This document shows positions 51,246 through 63,983 of a DNA stretch of 64,000 nucleotides, piece by piece. Location of the stretch: positions 1,279,934-1,343,933 of the forward strand of contig VXAI01000066.1 of NCBI GenBank assembly GCA_013399305.1, written 5' to 3'. The translations under genes were made by a program, and so were the position numbers. Position 1 is the stretch's first letter, and each line of letters begins with the position of its first letter. The notes under the pieces were generated by a model, which ran no database searches, was not told the DNA's origin, and saw nothing but the letters and a program-made list of their open reading frames with translations. Origin of the DNA: Rostratula benghalensis. Lineage: Eukaryota > Chordata > Aves > Charadriiformes > Rostratulidae.

Positions 51246-52655
51246 AGAGGGACAACATGGCTCCAAGGGTCCAGGACTCACTGCAGTTCCTGCTCTCAGA
51301 GCTGCTGGGAGAATTTGACAGTTCAGATGTGTCTTCTTATCTCTCTCTCTCCCTTTTCCTCTCCCTTCCTCCTCTGTAGCTCCAGTTGCTTGACTGTCAT
51401 CCACGTAAGAGAACAGACTGGTGTCTGGCAGCTCTTACAACATGAGGCTTCCCAGACACATAGCTTCACACACACACACTCTCTACATGGCCATACTGTG
51501 CTGTTGGTTACACAAACAGACTCTCCTGAGCAGGTTGGTGATCAGTTCTGCTGAGGACTACACTAAAGAAGGATCCTTCCTCACTCAGAGAGGCAGGCTG
51601 TCTCCTGTCTGCAGCTGGAGGCAGCTGCTGGTTTGATCCCCTTTATTCTATACTTCAGGCCTTTTTCTGGCCTCTCCAGTTTCAGCCATGGCAGCTCCTG
51701 CCCATGGCCAGTAAGTGTCCAGCAGTCTCTTTTTCCCCAGGACACCAGGAGAATGATGCCAAAGGCAATGCACACAAACCTGAGCCAGATGCAGTCAACA
51801 ACATCCACGGAGAGGAATCAGCAACCGAGTCCTCACTGCTGCCTCTGGGAGAGGGACAGAGCAAGGGATTGTTACCCACAGTGATAACTACACATCTCCT
51901 CAGGTGGGAACCCCCCCTCCTACAGGAGCTGATGGAGACACTGCTCTTTCTCCAAAGTGATGCTAATGGCACCTTTAATTTATGGTGCAATAATAATATT
52001 CAGGGGGCAGTTTGCTGCTGTGAGGACAGGGTTTGGGGGGCAGTGGCTATGGCACAGGTTCCAGGGGAGGTGCTGGACTTGGGGGCAGCTGCATGGGGTG
52101 AGCAGGGCTGGAGGAGTTTGGGTTTTTTTACATTGGGGAGGCATCCAGTGCCTTTTCCAGGGAGTGGGAAGGCCTCCAGACACCAGACACACTGAAGGAT
52201 GGGGGAAGCCTTCTCCTGCACCTCTTCCTGCTCCCTCTCCACCAGCTTTGCGGAAATCCTTGGGAGCTGTCCCGATTCCAGCTGTCAGCCTGTGGCACTA
52301 GGTGGGTTGGAAACATCCTTGCAGCTGAACGGCACTCTCAGGCAGGCATGCTCCAGCAGCACCATCCCCTTTTACACAGAGGGGCCATCACCACCAGCCC
52401 CACTGCCTGCCCCCCTGGGCTCCTCCAGCCCCAGCCCAGAGCTGCACCCATGGCCCCTGACACCCACAGCGAAACCTGCTCCCCTGGACTCTGACAGTCG
52501 CTCCCGAAGGACTGCAAACACTGCCATGAGCACAAAGGAGACAGCAAGTGTTTATTCGTTAAAACATAGAAGTCCCAGGAGCGAGCCTGCCATGGGGCTT
52601 GGTGCCTGCACACTCACCCTTCCCCTGGGACACCACAGCAGTTGTTACTGGAGCA
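51246..52655. other. GC-rich island B, possible unannotated locus
   Basis: 1.4 kb of mixed, GC-richer sequence flanked by purine-rich blocks. Several open frames exist on both strands (plus 51,704-52,195 and 52,199-52,741; minus 51,581-51,808 with a hydrophobic FVCIAFGIILLVSWG stretch, but starting at GTG). On the minus strand an ELVEREQEEVQEKAS segment near 52,250-52,200 weakly resembles the LVKRNWLRREPEEVPQ segment of island A. No family is recognised. Confidence 0.3.
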
Positions 52656-53545
52656 GCAGACACAGAAAACGAAAATACAGCAATGGGGAGCAGGACAGAG
52701 GAACAGAAAGAGAAAAAAGTATAATGAGGGAGAAGGACTGAGGAGCAGACAAAGAAAGGTACAGGGAAAAGGACAGTGAGATAGGTAAGTCAATAAAAAA
52801 GGGATGAGGAGCCCTGCAGAAACAGGGCAGAACAGGGTCGGGGAGTAGAGCAGAGGGAGAGAGAGAAAAATATGAGTGGGGAGCAGAACAGACAGTTCAA
52901 GACAGAAGTTCAATGAGAGGAATGAGGAAGGAGGGAGAGAAAAAGACAGTGAACAAGCCAGAGGGACTGAGGGTGGGGAGAGAGAGAGTTCAGAACAAAA
53001 AGGAGAGAAAAACCAGCAGTGCTACAGGGTGAGAAAAAAGGCCAGGGAGCAGGACAGGGAATAACGGGGCAGTGAGCTGGGCTGGGGGATACAGCCAGAA
53101 ACGATGGGGCAGGCAGCAGTGTGGAGACAGACAGACAAAAAGTTAGAGTGAGGATGGTGGACAGAGAATAAGGGAAAAGGGACAGGGAGCCCTGTCAGAG
53201 AATAGGGACAGGGAGTGACAGGACCAATGCTGGGTAGCAGGCCAGAGGGAAAAGGAAAGACAAGGGAAGGACAGAGCAATATAGAAAACAGGTGAGGGGC
53301 AGGGAGCCAGAAAGAAGGACTCTGTGAAAGAGAGAGGGACAGGGAGCAAGACACTGGGATAGAGAGCAAATGAGAGCAACAAAGAATTACAGAGAGGTAG
53401 AGCACGAGAGAAAAAAAAATGGGAACAGAGAGGTGAAGCAATAAATAATAGGGACAGGGAGCAGGACAGAGGAAGAGAGACAGAGGGATAAGTGAGATAA
53501 CAGATAATTGGAAAAAGAAAAGAAAGGGACCAGCACTGAGGGTCA
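52656..53545. repeat. Purine-rich degenerate tandem repeat, block 3
   Basis: The words GGGACAGGGAGCAGGACAG and AGAGAGAGGGA recur near 52,690, 52,742, 52,808, 52,876, 53,046, 53,185, 53,300, 53,340 and 53,455, spaced about 40-140 bp apart. The repeat is irregular and the unit is GC-richer than in block 1. It ends abruptly at ordinary sequence near 53,550. Confidence 0.7.
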
Positions 53546-56236
53546 CAAAGAGAAGGTGCAGGTCTCAGCTGTACTACACTGCCTGTGCAGCTTTGCCTTC
53601 CAGCCTGTCTTGTGCTGTGCATATCCCTCACTAACAAAAGAAACTTCATTGGCCAACTGCAACACAGGAGCCTGGAAGCTGCTCCCACTTGGCACTGGTG
53701 ATTATAGCCTCTTCATGTCTTTATCGTAAAGTGAAGCAGCAGATTCCCATGGGAACATCCTTTTGTTTGGTGACAGAAATGATGAATTATTTTCTTCTAA
53801 GAAAATCTTTTAAGAGCTCTAAAGGCCAAGATGATAGTGCAACCTGCTTACAGAGGGGGTTTGCACAAAATGCCAGGCCTTGATTGAAGGTCCCTCTGGT
53901 TCTGTGTCTACCAGACTTCCCAGCATCTGACAGAACTATCCATATTAACCTCTTCTCCCTTCTGGCATTGAGTTCAGTAACTGGAATTTTAATCAACACT
54001 TTGTGAAGCAGTAGGATCTGGGATCAATAGCCCAATGTTTATTATTTCAGGATTTAAACCTATTTAACATCAAGCTGTAAACTCTGAACTTTAGCTGAAA
54101 AAAAAAAACTTTAGCTGAAAAACTGCAAATCTCAGAACCCAAATGGTTGCTGGTGCTTTACAACTTATGGCTGAGGTTAGATTTTAAAATCTACGCCCTC
54201 TGCATTAAATGTGTAAACTGTAAATTATGACTGATAAATACTGGATTCCATAAATTTAACAAGTAAACCACAACATCTGAGTGAGAAGCCCTCAACAAAA
54301 AATTCTAAACACAAGTTTTACACAAGAAAAAAATTAAGGACACAAACAGGAAAACAATAAAGTGAAGCCAAGGAATTTCTGCCCACAGCTTAAAACACTT
54401 CCCCTTCATCTGTGTGGGCAGCAGAACTGTAAGACACATCACAAACACTTTGCAGTTGCTGTTTATAGCCCTGGGTTTACCCACTATCCAAATGTGCCCG
54501 TAGGCAAGAAGCGATACGCAGGATTGCATTAAGCTGCACTTCCACCAAACCCACCTGCCACAATCCGAGCACTGGCTCCTCTGTGGTACCAACAAACGTT
54601 TGTGTTATCCAGGCTATCCTGAGGATGGCACACAGAGCACCCAGACAGAGGGTAAAACACAACAGACAGGGAAATATTTATGTTGTAAACTAGACATGTT
54701 TTTAGCCTATTAACCACATTGTGGGCATTTCTAGTTACCTAACTGCTCAGGCACCTGGCTGTCTTCAGCCTTTGGCAGATGGTACTCCTCAGGGAAACCA
54801 CAGCGCAGACAGACACTGCAGTGTTAGAAGTGTTTGTTTGTCTTCCTTGGCATGAAAAAAAACCCTAACACAGAAAGGGGGAACAAGCAACTCTCTCGCC
54901 TATCTCCACCTTCTCATTCACACAGGCAAAAGCAGGAAAGCTCAGAATTCTCAGACTCCCAAGCAACCACCCACTGCCATGCCCAAAAGCACTGCACACC
55001 CCTCTCATCCACCCAAGAGTAAGGAATCCAGCCCTCCATGTCCCACACCCCACCTACACTTCATTTCCCACTGCCCTAGCCCCCTGCTCCCACAGAAACA
55101 TCAAGCACACAACACCCACAGCATCTGAACTTTTTGGCCTCCTCTAGACCATTCAGAAAGCAGCCTCTAAAACTCCAAGCACTGGAGAGACTAAGCTAAT
55201 GGGAAACAGATTGTAGCCATGACGAGAGAAGCGAGGTTTTGCTTCACTTCCACAGGCCAACACACCCACATGGCTCAAGCAGACCCTGCTAGAAAGCCCT
55301 GTGACCCAACAGTCTGCCCGAAAGCTGGGTCAAGAACAAGCTGCTGCTGCAGAGAGGTGGCAGAGGAGCAAAATGAGGCTGATGCAAGGAGAACACCTGT
55401 TTACATAAAGGCAGATCCAGCAGGAAACCAGGCTCTGTGCCGGTGTCCCATCCATCAGCCAAGCTGCACCACTCAACAACCCTGTCTGGGCACAGGCGAT
55501 CAAGGGACAGTAGCAGCCTATGTAGAGGATAAACAACAGGCTATCCTACTGCAGGTACCTAACACCCAGGCACTCGGACACCCTGATCTCTGTCTTCCTG
55601 AGATGACAGAAAGCCTCTTCACCATCAACCATACCCTCCCCACAGCATCTTGGCCCATTGGTGCTCCCCCAGGGAATATCCACAGCCCTGTGCCCCAGCA
55701 ACACAAATCTCTGGAGAGCTGTTAGACTTGGTCTGAATGAGGCAGATCAACAGCACCTTCTCATCACTGCTGATCAGCTCCATGGAGCACCCACCAGCCC
55801 TTGGCACCTCAAAGGCCTGACAGAACACAAAGAAATGTGCTTCCGCAGCATTGGAACGCACAATTGGGGCAGCATTAACAAGCTATTTCCACAGTGATTC
55901 TGCTCCAAGTTTCTTCATCTCCAGGGAAAGCACTAAGAAATCTACAAATAAATGACATTCTGGCTTAAGCCTTTTACAACAGAACTGCTGCAGTTGCCCC
56001 AGCACCTGGAGAACTTTATGTTAAAATTTAAAACATCAAAAGAAGTTTATAAACATACACAACTGCACAACAACTTGAAGCAAAAGAAGGAAGTCAAGCA
56101 ACTCTGGAAGAAAATGAAGAAATTTAGTTTCTACTTTGTTCCATTAATACAAATTAAGAAATGAGATTCTTAAACATTTAAAGCTTGAAAACATAAGTGA
56201 CCTATTATCAATGAACAAAGACATCTTTGACAATTC
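53546..56236. other. Intergenic region downstream of the sulfotransferase
   Basis: Ordinary sequence with moderate GC. A 15 bp unit AACTTTAGCTGAAAA is duplicated near 54,088-54,122. An open frame of 168 codons on the plus strand (55,219-55,725) has no recognisable domain, and I leave it out as a gene. Nothing else is recognised. Confidence 0.55.
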
Positions 56237-56240
56237 ATCT

Positions 56241-56246
56241 TTTAAT
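56241..56246 (-). terminator. Possible poly(A) signal ATTAAA of the sulfotransferase
   Basis: The minus strand reads ATTAAA about 290 nt after the stop codon, the nearest common signal variant seen. No canonical AATAAA was found on the minus strand between the stop and this point. The true 3' end could lie further left. Confidence 0.25.
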
Positions 56247-56536
56247 AGAAAGTACTTAAATTATATTTTTAAAACAATGCTGAAAACAGCACAACTCAGC
56301 TGTAAGTTTGTAATCTGACAAATATCTCACAGCACTTCTGATGGGGTTTTTTTGTGGTGTAAGAAACTCAGGAAAAAATCTCCTGCCATTATGGTAAAAC
56401 AGCAGGCAGGAAGGCAGTGAAACTCATCAGCCAAGGGTTTTCAAATTACCTATATGCTGTGCAGTAGAAAATACTGAATCATCTACAGTCCACACACCCC
56501 AGCTCCCCCTACCCCAGACCTCTCAAAAGTCACGTC

Positions 56537-57718
56537 TCAGTGCTTTGGATTAAATGATGACCAACTGAATTGATTTTGTCGTCTTGGCAATACCAAGTCC
56601 AATGACAGATCTCTCTGTTCTTTTTCTGAATCCAGCAGCTGATAGCCAAGCATGTTTATAGCACCTTTGCAAACTTCCTGTATTTTCTGAATTTTCTGGA
56701 AGGAAAGAACATTTCTCCAGGCCTGTGAAACACTAATTGCATCTCGAGATGTGATTTTGAAGGCTTCTTTTTTTTTTCCTGATCCTTGTCCATGTGTGAT
56801 ATTATAGATCCAGCTTTTCAGCGTGGGGGTTAAACTAAGATCTGCAAATTTATACATTTCTGAGATTTCTGATAATGGATCTCTCACCAGATCTTCAAAA
56901 CGGATCATTAAGTAGCGATCTTTAAGGAAATGAGGCGGTTTTAGAGTAGCTGTTTCATAAATTTGAACATGACTTCTACAAATCTCTTGCATTACTTTGT
57001 ATTTGTTGTCTTCCACTTTAGTGCCATTGGTACTCAAAACAATTCCATTGTCACGGGCTAATGCTTTGACTGATTGTTCCCGTGATTTGACGACTGCCCT
57101 GGGGTCACGGACCAAGTGAATAATTTTGAGATTCAGAGATGGATCAGTGAGAAGCGGGTAGAGGACCTTTAAGTCAAAGAATCGAACTTCCTTGATGACA
57201 ATATGGCTGTAAGTTTTACAGGCTTCCTCCACCTTGCTGAATGGGTATCGTCCACAAAGAGTCTTGCATGCCATTTCACTGGTTATGTCAGTTCGTTGAA
57301 AGGAGTCACAAGCAGGAGCTGAACACAGAGCCCGACTCACTGCCCACTGGAAAAGGTCGGATAAGTTTCTTTTCCAAGGCATGTAAGCATCAAACACAGA
57401 CATGTCACACAGGAAGACTGACCTGACTAAGTCCCGCACTGCCATGTGCAAGACCTTGGCGCTGTTCTGGTACAGAGTAACCCACACGTGCCACGCGGGC
57501 TCCATAAGGTAGAAGACGTCAGGGTGCTGGCTGAAAAGCTGACCAACAAAAGATGATCCTGAACGCCAGGAGGAGAGAATGAGGATGTGGGCTTGAGATG
57601 GTTTCTCCTCAGACTGAGGTATGAAGTTACTGTACCGGGTATACATGAAGAGTAAGAATCCAGTCTGTACCATAACAAAAAGGATAACGATGGTGCTAGG
57701 TATCCGAATCCTTGCCAT
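56537..57718 (-). CDS. CHST6: N-acetylglucosamine 6-O-sulfotransferase, CHST5/CHST6 group
   Basis: A 393-residue Golgi type II membrane enzyme that moves sulfate from PAPS to the 6-OH of GlcNAc in keratan-sulfate-type glycans. It has a short cytoplasmic N-terminus and a membrane anchor at about 9-27. The 5'-phosphosulfate-binding loop is [15 protein letters not shown] at 49-62 and the 3'-phosphate-binding motif is [12 protein letters not shown] at 202-213. The signature [20 protein letters not shown] spans about 102-121, and the protein ends with a conserved LDLVLPR. Its length equals human CHST6 (395 aa), which it resembles throughout as far as I remember. Coding is in one exon, as usual. 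The start is the MARIR methionine: a splice acceptor at 57,747 lies 28 nt upstream, so the open frame further upstream is intronic. Non-mammals may have a single gene for CHST5 and CHST6, so the symbol is approximate. Confidence 0.93.
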   Translation of the reverse strand: MARIRIPSTIVILFVMVQTGFLLFMYTRYSNFIPQSEEKPSQAHILILSSWRSGSSFVGQLFSQHPDVFYLMEPAWHVWVTLYQNSAKVLHMAVRDLVRSVFLCDMSVFDAYMPWKRNLSDLFQWAVSRALCSAPACDSFQRTDITSEMACKTLCGRYPFSKVEEACKTYSHIVIKEVRFFDLKVLYPLLTDPSLNLKIIHLVRDPRAVVKSREQSVKALARDNGIVLSTNGTKVEDNKYKVMQEICRSHVQIYETATLKPPHFLKDRYLMIRFEDLVRDPLSEISEMYKFADLSLTPTLKSWIYNITHGQGSGKKKEAFKITSRDAISVSQAWRNVLSFQKIQKIQEVCKGAINMLGYQLLDSEKEQRDLSLDLVLPRRQNQFSWSSFNPKH

Positions 57719-57746
57719 TCTCACCAAGGAAAAGCAATTTAAAAAG
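57719..57746 (-). other. Sulfotransferase 5' UTR start of coding exon (splice acceptor at 57,747-57,748)
   Basis: On the minus strand TTTTTCTTCTCTCTTCCAG precedes CTTTTTAAATTGC, a strong polypyrimidine tract and AG, 28 nt before the ATG. This implies at least one non-coding upstream exon at higher coordinates. Confidence 0.7.
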
Positions 57747-60700
57747 CTGGAAGAGAGAAGAAAAATGCTGGTGAACCACTGCTCCTGTGGCACAGTAATG
57801 ATAAAACTTACAAACTCTCACATTTGTAAAACCTTTCCTCAAATACACATGTATGTATTTGGCACTATTTGTTTCCTTGACCAGTAGCACTGGGAGATGA
57901 TTATCTGCAGCAGGTGGCAGGTGTTGGAAACTGAAAGTGAGTAATGTACAACAGCAGAAATAATTTTGGAAATTTTGGACCAAATGATTGATGCTGAAGA
58001 AAGCCTTGGCTGATGCAACCCAACTGTAGGAATTAAAAAAAAAAAAAAAACCCAACAAAAAACCCCCCAAACCTTTCCGGATTGCTCCACTGTATTTCCA
58101 TTTCAGTCTAGCATTACAAGGGCTTCTATCCCTTAAAAGCAGTAGAGGGGAACAACAGTAATTCTGGCTACTGAAATAAATATGGCACTGCAATGATTGA
58201 CACTTGTGCACACCCCTCTATTTTCCAAATTGCAGGAGACAAGTGAAAACTGGCATCTGGCCATAGATATGAAAATTAAAAAGCAGCTGACATATGCCTT
58301 TGGGCTGCAGCATATATACCCCAAGAGCAAATACCCTGAGTTTGCATTTAAGGAATTATCCACCTGTGAGTTAGAATTAGTCCGCATGTAACTCACAGAA
58401 AATTTTAGGCATGTGGACCCCAAATGGATTCTGATTTACTTTAAAGTCAAAGTTCAAGCCCATTCCCTCCTCACAAACTTCTTCCTAGATTTTTTTGGCA
58501 CCTACCCCTTGGTGCTTTCACTTATGTAGACTCCACTTGTAAGCAGTCATACATGCTAGCAGGCATGGTATTAGAAAAATAAGAATCCTCACATATGAAC
58601 ACCACCTGCAGTTTTACATACAAGCAGCATTTGCTACCTAGCAGCATTTACACATTTTTTTTATCTTGTTACAGTGAAAGGTACATTTATCAACACACTC
58701 TGGACTCTTGGAAGTGAACCACACAAACTACCCAATATAGACACATACACATTTGACATAATAAATGCATTAAGTTCTTAGTGCTAGCCTTAGCTAGCAT
58801 GAAAAGGATTATTAATTAGTATCAAAACCTGAAATAAATGATCAAATTAAAGAGAAAGCAGAAATGTGTCGTTTCAGCTCTTTCTACTGCCTCGATGTCC
58901 CTTCATGATATAAAGAAATGCATTTTACTTTAAATAAACATAATTTTGTCCTGAATTTTTGTTTGGAGACCAAGAAAAGAGCAGAAATATAAGCTGAGTA
59001 GGAGTCAAGGAGTTTACAAGAGTTCAAGAAATGATGACATTGATCGAAGCTCATTAATAGAAGAGCCGCCTCTCAAGACTGTTAAATGCAGAAATGAGGC
59101 TACAGCCAGTGGCTTAGCAATTCCCTAAACTGTACATGGCCTGAGGTTTCAGCCTGCACGTGGGAGGCATACTAGGAGATACCATGTTTATTATTTACCT
59201 GTATTATTTAACTTTTCCCCCTATCAAACTTTCACTTCTTACCATCACACCCCAGAGCAGGTAGGAAAACCTTTGGGTTAATTCAGCGTGGCCATTCTTC
59301 ATACATAAGATTTGCCTTGTTCAAAAACTGAATTTTCCATATTATGTCACCAGAAGCCTTTATGAGTTTCTCTTCACTGTGAGGATTATCAGCAATCCTG
59401 CAGCCTGCACTGTCACTTCACCAAACAGTGGTGAAGAAAGAAGCAGATGTGGAAGAGCAGTTTCATTTGCTAATTCAGGTTTTCCGGAAACAGATACTAT
59501 GCTTGAAAGCCCATCAACCCTAACTATGTTAAATCTTTTTTCTTGTCTGCAAAATGTTAACCACTTCCTGCACAAAGACTGCATTCTGCAGCTCCTCACA
59601 ATCTAACCCATTACAGAGCTTTTAGAGACCCAATGATGCTCTCTGTAGAATTAATATTTTTCTATTCTAGCTACACAGAACTGCTGCTCCACTCTAATCA
59701 AGATCACTCTGGAGAAATGCAAACAACTAACTGTTCTTCCTATCTTATCAGCCAAGGGTGGTGGAATGAGGATCAAAACCATGTAGATGTCAAACCAAAA
59801 GCCAGTTTTTCAAATTCACATCTGCCTTTACTACCTCTTGGACCTCTCCTCACTCTGATTCCCATCCAAGTACTGTTGCAGACAACACTGTGCCAACATA
59901 AAACCTGCTAACGTCAATATTAGCCCATACTTTGGGTCTGAACTGGTCTGCACTCCTCAAGCACTACAAAAAACATGTAAAATGATTCTAGCTAAAGGAT
60001 TTCACTACTCTTTTGTACGACAAACTGCAAAGAAAAAGTGTGATATCAAAGTAAAGCACTAAGTAGATACCCATTTCAGTACTTAAGATTCATTTTCTAC
60101 CTTTTTGGGAAAGCTGGTGTGTTTCTAAGGAATATGCATGCAGGCAGACATGACAAAGAAATAAATGATTACACAACAAAATGCAGCATCTCTAGGAGTA
60201 TTCTCTAAGGCAGCTTCCAGTGCATGAGGCCAAATACACTGTAAAACATGTACACTCAGTAAGAATCACAGAAGTGCCTTTTATTTCTGCATTTCTCATG
60301 TTGGGAACATGTCATTCTACCTGCACATAAACACCCCTTTACCACCAGCAGTTGCATCCTGCAGTTAAGGTGCTTTCAGCCTGGGTTAAACTTATAGCCC
60401 TTTTATGTGCAACTTTATAATCCACCAAGCTCCTTCACGATTTTTGACAAACATGAGCTGAGACAGAAAGCAGCTCTTGAATACCCTGAAGAATCACCTT
60501 CTCATAAAGTTGCTGAATATTTATAAAAACATATATGTGTGTATATCTATCTATTGAATAGTCTACATGACATCATTACCTTAATCCTGAGGGACAGGAC
60601 ATTGTGATACAGGTTGCCGCTTCTGAACTTCTATTTATTCCATGACAGGACTCACCAGAGGGTGCTGTTAGGCAAGCTCGCTCTTTCAGCACAGGAAGGC

Positions 60701-63700
60701 AATATGCCAAACTGCTAGGTGAAACACTGTGTCTCGCTTTGCATTGCCTTGCCTCTCTTTTTGCCAGTGCCCTCCTCCTCCACCTACAGCTCAGCAGGCT
60801 CCCATCAGCAGAGCTGAAAAGGGGCCTGTTTCTGCCTCCTTTCTTCCTTTTTTGCTTCACTGCAGAGCTTCCTTCTGGCTGCACCTGCCTGACCGCCACA
60901 GGCCTGCTGACTGAAAACATGGGGGGGCAATGAAGTACCAGAGGGGTCAGATGTCCTAGCATTACTGCCACTTCAGCTGCCATCCCAGTGACAAAGCCCT
61001 CTAGTAAGCGCGTCCTCATCAACTCATGAAATCAGACTGACCAGGAACGGTGAGGGAGCTACGAAAGGCAGAGTAAGAGACTGTGAGGGGCATCAAGTTT
61101 CAGCACAGAGCACTCCAGCACCTCTCCCATCTCTCAGCTGAGACGTCCAAAGTACCACAATGCTTGATGATACCACAGTACGTGCTGTTGTACATAGTGA
61201 ATAGTGCCAAGTATAAATTATTTTAATAACAGTTATAATGTTATTCCTTTTCTGGGATAACAATATTTTTCTTTTGCAATGTTGTTTCTTCAAGGACAGC
61301 TCTGGCAAACAGCAGAATAATCAAAAGTAATTCTAACAAATTCTTGAGGCAGAATCACCTCTTCATAAGCCAACAAAAATGTTCAACGTGTGATCGCAAA
61401 GTACCTGCAGATACGGTTTAGACAACAGTCCAGAGAAACTCTGTCAGCAGGCTTGTCTGGTACTGGCTACCAACAGAAACAAGATGCTGGACTAGCTGAA
61501 CCCTGGGTCTGCCCCAGAATAACTATTCTTACATATTGTACAAATGAAATTAATAATAGCAGTTGGCCACCACAGCAATGATTTTCTTCATCACTTACAC
61601 TGGCTCTGATAGAATGCCAAGCTGCAGGGCCACTAGCATCTGGCACTGCTTGCCAAGAGAATAGATACATTACATAAAGCCACCCAGTTTTACCAAGCAG
61701 GGTAAAAACACAGTGAGGGGTAGTATTGATCCCAGAAAGCTTTCTAAACAGAGCACTTTTCAGACCCAGAAAGGGAGAAAAGAACGGAAAAAGAAAGAAG
61801 TACATTCTGCAGCAGATGATTGTTTAGCTCTTGCTTCCAGGGACTTAGTTGTTTGTCATATAAGAGAAGTGATACTGGAATAGAGTCATCAGAACTTTGC
61901 AGGTCAGCATTGAAAAGAGCACAGTTGAACTGAACTTCCTTTTCGGTACAGAATTCAACCTAGAGGAGATCTAGTAAATTAAAAATTAACTTTAGATATA
62001 AAAAAACCCAACCAACCAAAAACCAACAAACCACCACACAAAACTCCTCCCAAACCCTCCTATTACACTGCCTTTTTTTTTTTTTTTTTCCTTGAGATAC
62101 TAAAAAGACAGAAAGATTGCCTCACATTGGAGCTGTAAGGAAACATGGGCTGTCTTTGAGTTTGGGACAAAAGGCTGGGATTAAAGAGTCCCTCAGAACA
62201 AACAGGTCTGTATCTGTTGAAAGACGACTGAGAAATCTGGCTGGAGTAAAGCAAAACAACTGAGAGAAGAATTGTAAGTACCTGCTCCCCTAAAATGATT
62301 TCTGAGCAACTGAATCTTAGCTGTCTTTGTCAAAGTCTTCCCCAGCCATTTTGTGGCTGAGAAAGTTTCCAGCACTCACTTAAAATAGTTTATGCAGCAC
62401 TTTTAAGGCAGGAGTCTTTACAGATTGCACAGAAATTACTTCAACTTCCACAAAACACAAAAACAAACATTCAATTAATTTCCCAGATAGATCTATTCCA
62501 CTGAAAAATTAATACCTAATGCGATATTATGTGCTCAAGCTTGCTATATTATGTGCTCAAGCTTTTGCTAGCCAAGAATTATTTTGTCCTTTATACCTGT
62601 CACACACTAAATGCTGACTTTCAGAGCAACCATATGAGCTGAATACAAGCATCACTTACATCCTTATAATTCACCAAAACACCTCAGTACTGACTGCAAA
62701 AAGAATGTTAACAGTAAACAGCACTGTGCATTTTATAGAATTCATAGGAAAAATATTTGTGCATGGCGTGATAAACAGCAAAATGATCACCTGAAGGCCT
62801 CCTGTACCTTGTGGAGAAGTTTACTCACTACATACACCACCTGTAAGACATGGCACCAATACAACCACCACCAGAACGGCTCCTATGGGCTAACATTAGA
62901 AACATAGCTTGCTGCTCAAAAAAGTGAAATGCAGGAACATGAGAAAGCTGGTCCAAGAAAAATGCACAACAATGTTACTCTTGACTCTTGCTATAAATCA
63001 CCCAGCTGACAAAATGTCACTTTCCAGTGTTTTTCCACTTCTTCCAGCTGGAAATCTTCCCACGGCAAAAGCTTACTGTATCGTCAACAACATGCAGACT
63101 GGTCTTTGAAGGGGGAAAGAGAAAGTTAGTTTGGAGAGTGCCTTCTATAGCCACCGATACTTCAAAAAGCATTGAAGGTCTTTCCAACAGCTAATCATTG
63201 CTGAACAGCTGAAAGAATTAATAACCCTGCTTATTATTTTTTTTTTAAATACAATGGTAATACTGCAACAGAAATAATAAAAGGATAGGAGATGTACTGT
63301 CATCAGATATTTGGAATTCTGACATTATACTAGCATTTTGGCTGATAGTGTTAATTTAGCTTTTAAAAATGTATTTCCTTTTATAATCTAGTGGAAAATG
63401 AGACTGGAAGAGTCGCTTCCAGGTAATCATCAGGCTTAAGTACTTTATAATACAGCAAAACACACCATAGATTTCATCACATGACCAAAAAAATTATCAC
63501 AAAAAAAAAAATATAAAAGGTACTGAGCTTTTTTCTTTTTTCCTTTATGTTGTTTGGAGTTAGACAAAGCTCTCCAGCCTGAACAAACGGCAGCATCAAG
63601 TCACTGCTCAGCAGCAGCTACTTCTCCACACAGGGCAGTTGGAGATCACAAAGCGCAGAATTACCGGCGTTCACAAAACGAGGTCTGCTCCGACACAGAC
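57747..63700. other. Presumed first intron / upstream region of the sulfotransferase
   Basis: About 6 kb of AT-rich to moderate-GC sequence. It holds A/C-rich low-complexity stretches near 58,037-58,073 and 61,999-62,060, a T run near 62,072-62,089, and a small tandem duplication (ATATTATGTGCTCAAGCTT) near 62,525-62,563. A minus-strand open frame of 148 codons at 60,576-61,022 has no recognisable domain. No RNA gene or transposon was recognised. Confidence 0.55.
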
Positions 63701-63901
63701 TTTGTTAGGAATTTATGGGGTTTTTACTGCTTTTAAGGACGGCCAAAGCGGGGTGACGACGGGAGGCTGGCGGTGACCCAGTGCCACTGCCTCCCGTGGG
63801 CCCTGACCCGCAGCGGTCCGAGCGGGACCTGTCCCCCGCGGGACCCGCCGCCGCCACCGAGAAATGAGGACAAATCCCTCGGTCCAGTGTGTCACTTTCA
63901 C

Positions 63902-63983
63902 CTGGAAACGGGCTGGACACAGCGGCAAAACGAGAAGGGATTTCCCGGGGTGGCTCGTTTTCTAAAGCACCTGATTTTACCAT
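63902..63983 (-). other. Possible small exon at right edge
   Basis: On the minus strand a T run and CAG precede ATGGTAAAATCAGG at 63,983. A donor-like CCAG|GTGAAAGT follows 82 nt later. The neighbouring 63,730-63,900 is GC-rich. It could be a 5' exon of the sulfotransferase transcript or the edge of another gene. There is no homology evidence. Confidence 0.25.

Noticed and set aside
53022..53688. Minus-strand frames of 174 and 181 codons over block 3
   Set aside because: Same artefact: low-complexity Leu/Ser/Pro/Phe strings from GA-rich repeats.
55219..55725. Plus-strand open frame of 168 codons between the repeat region and the sulfotransferase
   Set aside because: No domain, signal or splice context recognised; composition is compatible with chance in moderate-GC sequence.
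57719..57793. 25-residue N-terminal extension of the sulfotransferase
   Set aside because: It crosses a strong splice acceptor at 57,747 and is not present in family members as I remember them.
60652..60665. CTCF-like TCACCAGAGGGTGC
   Set aside because: Two mismatches to the core and no supporting neighbours.
60576..61022. Minus-strand open frame of 148 codons
   Set aside because: No recognisable domain and an Arg/Lys-rich middle without family likeness; probably intronic chance.
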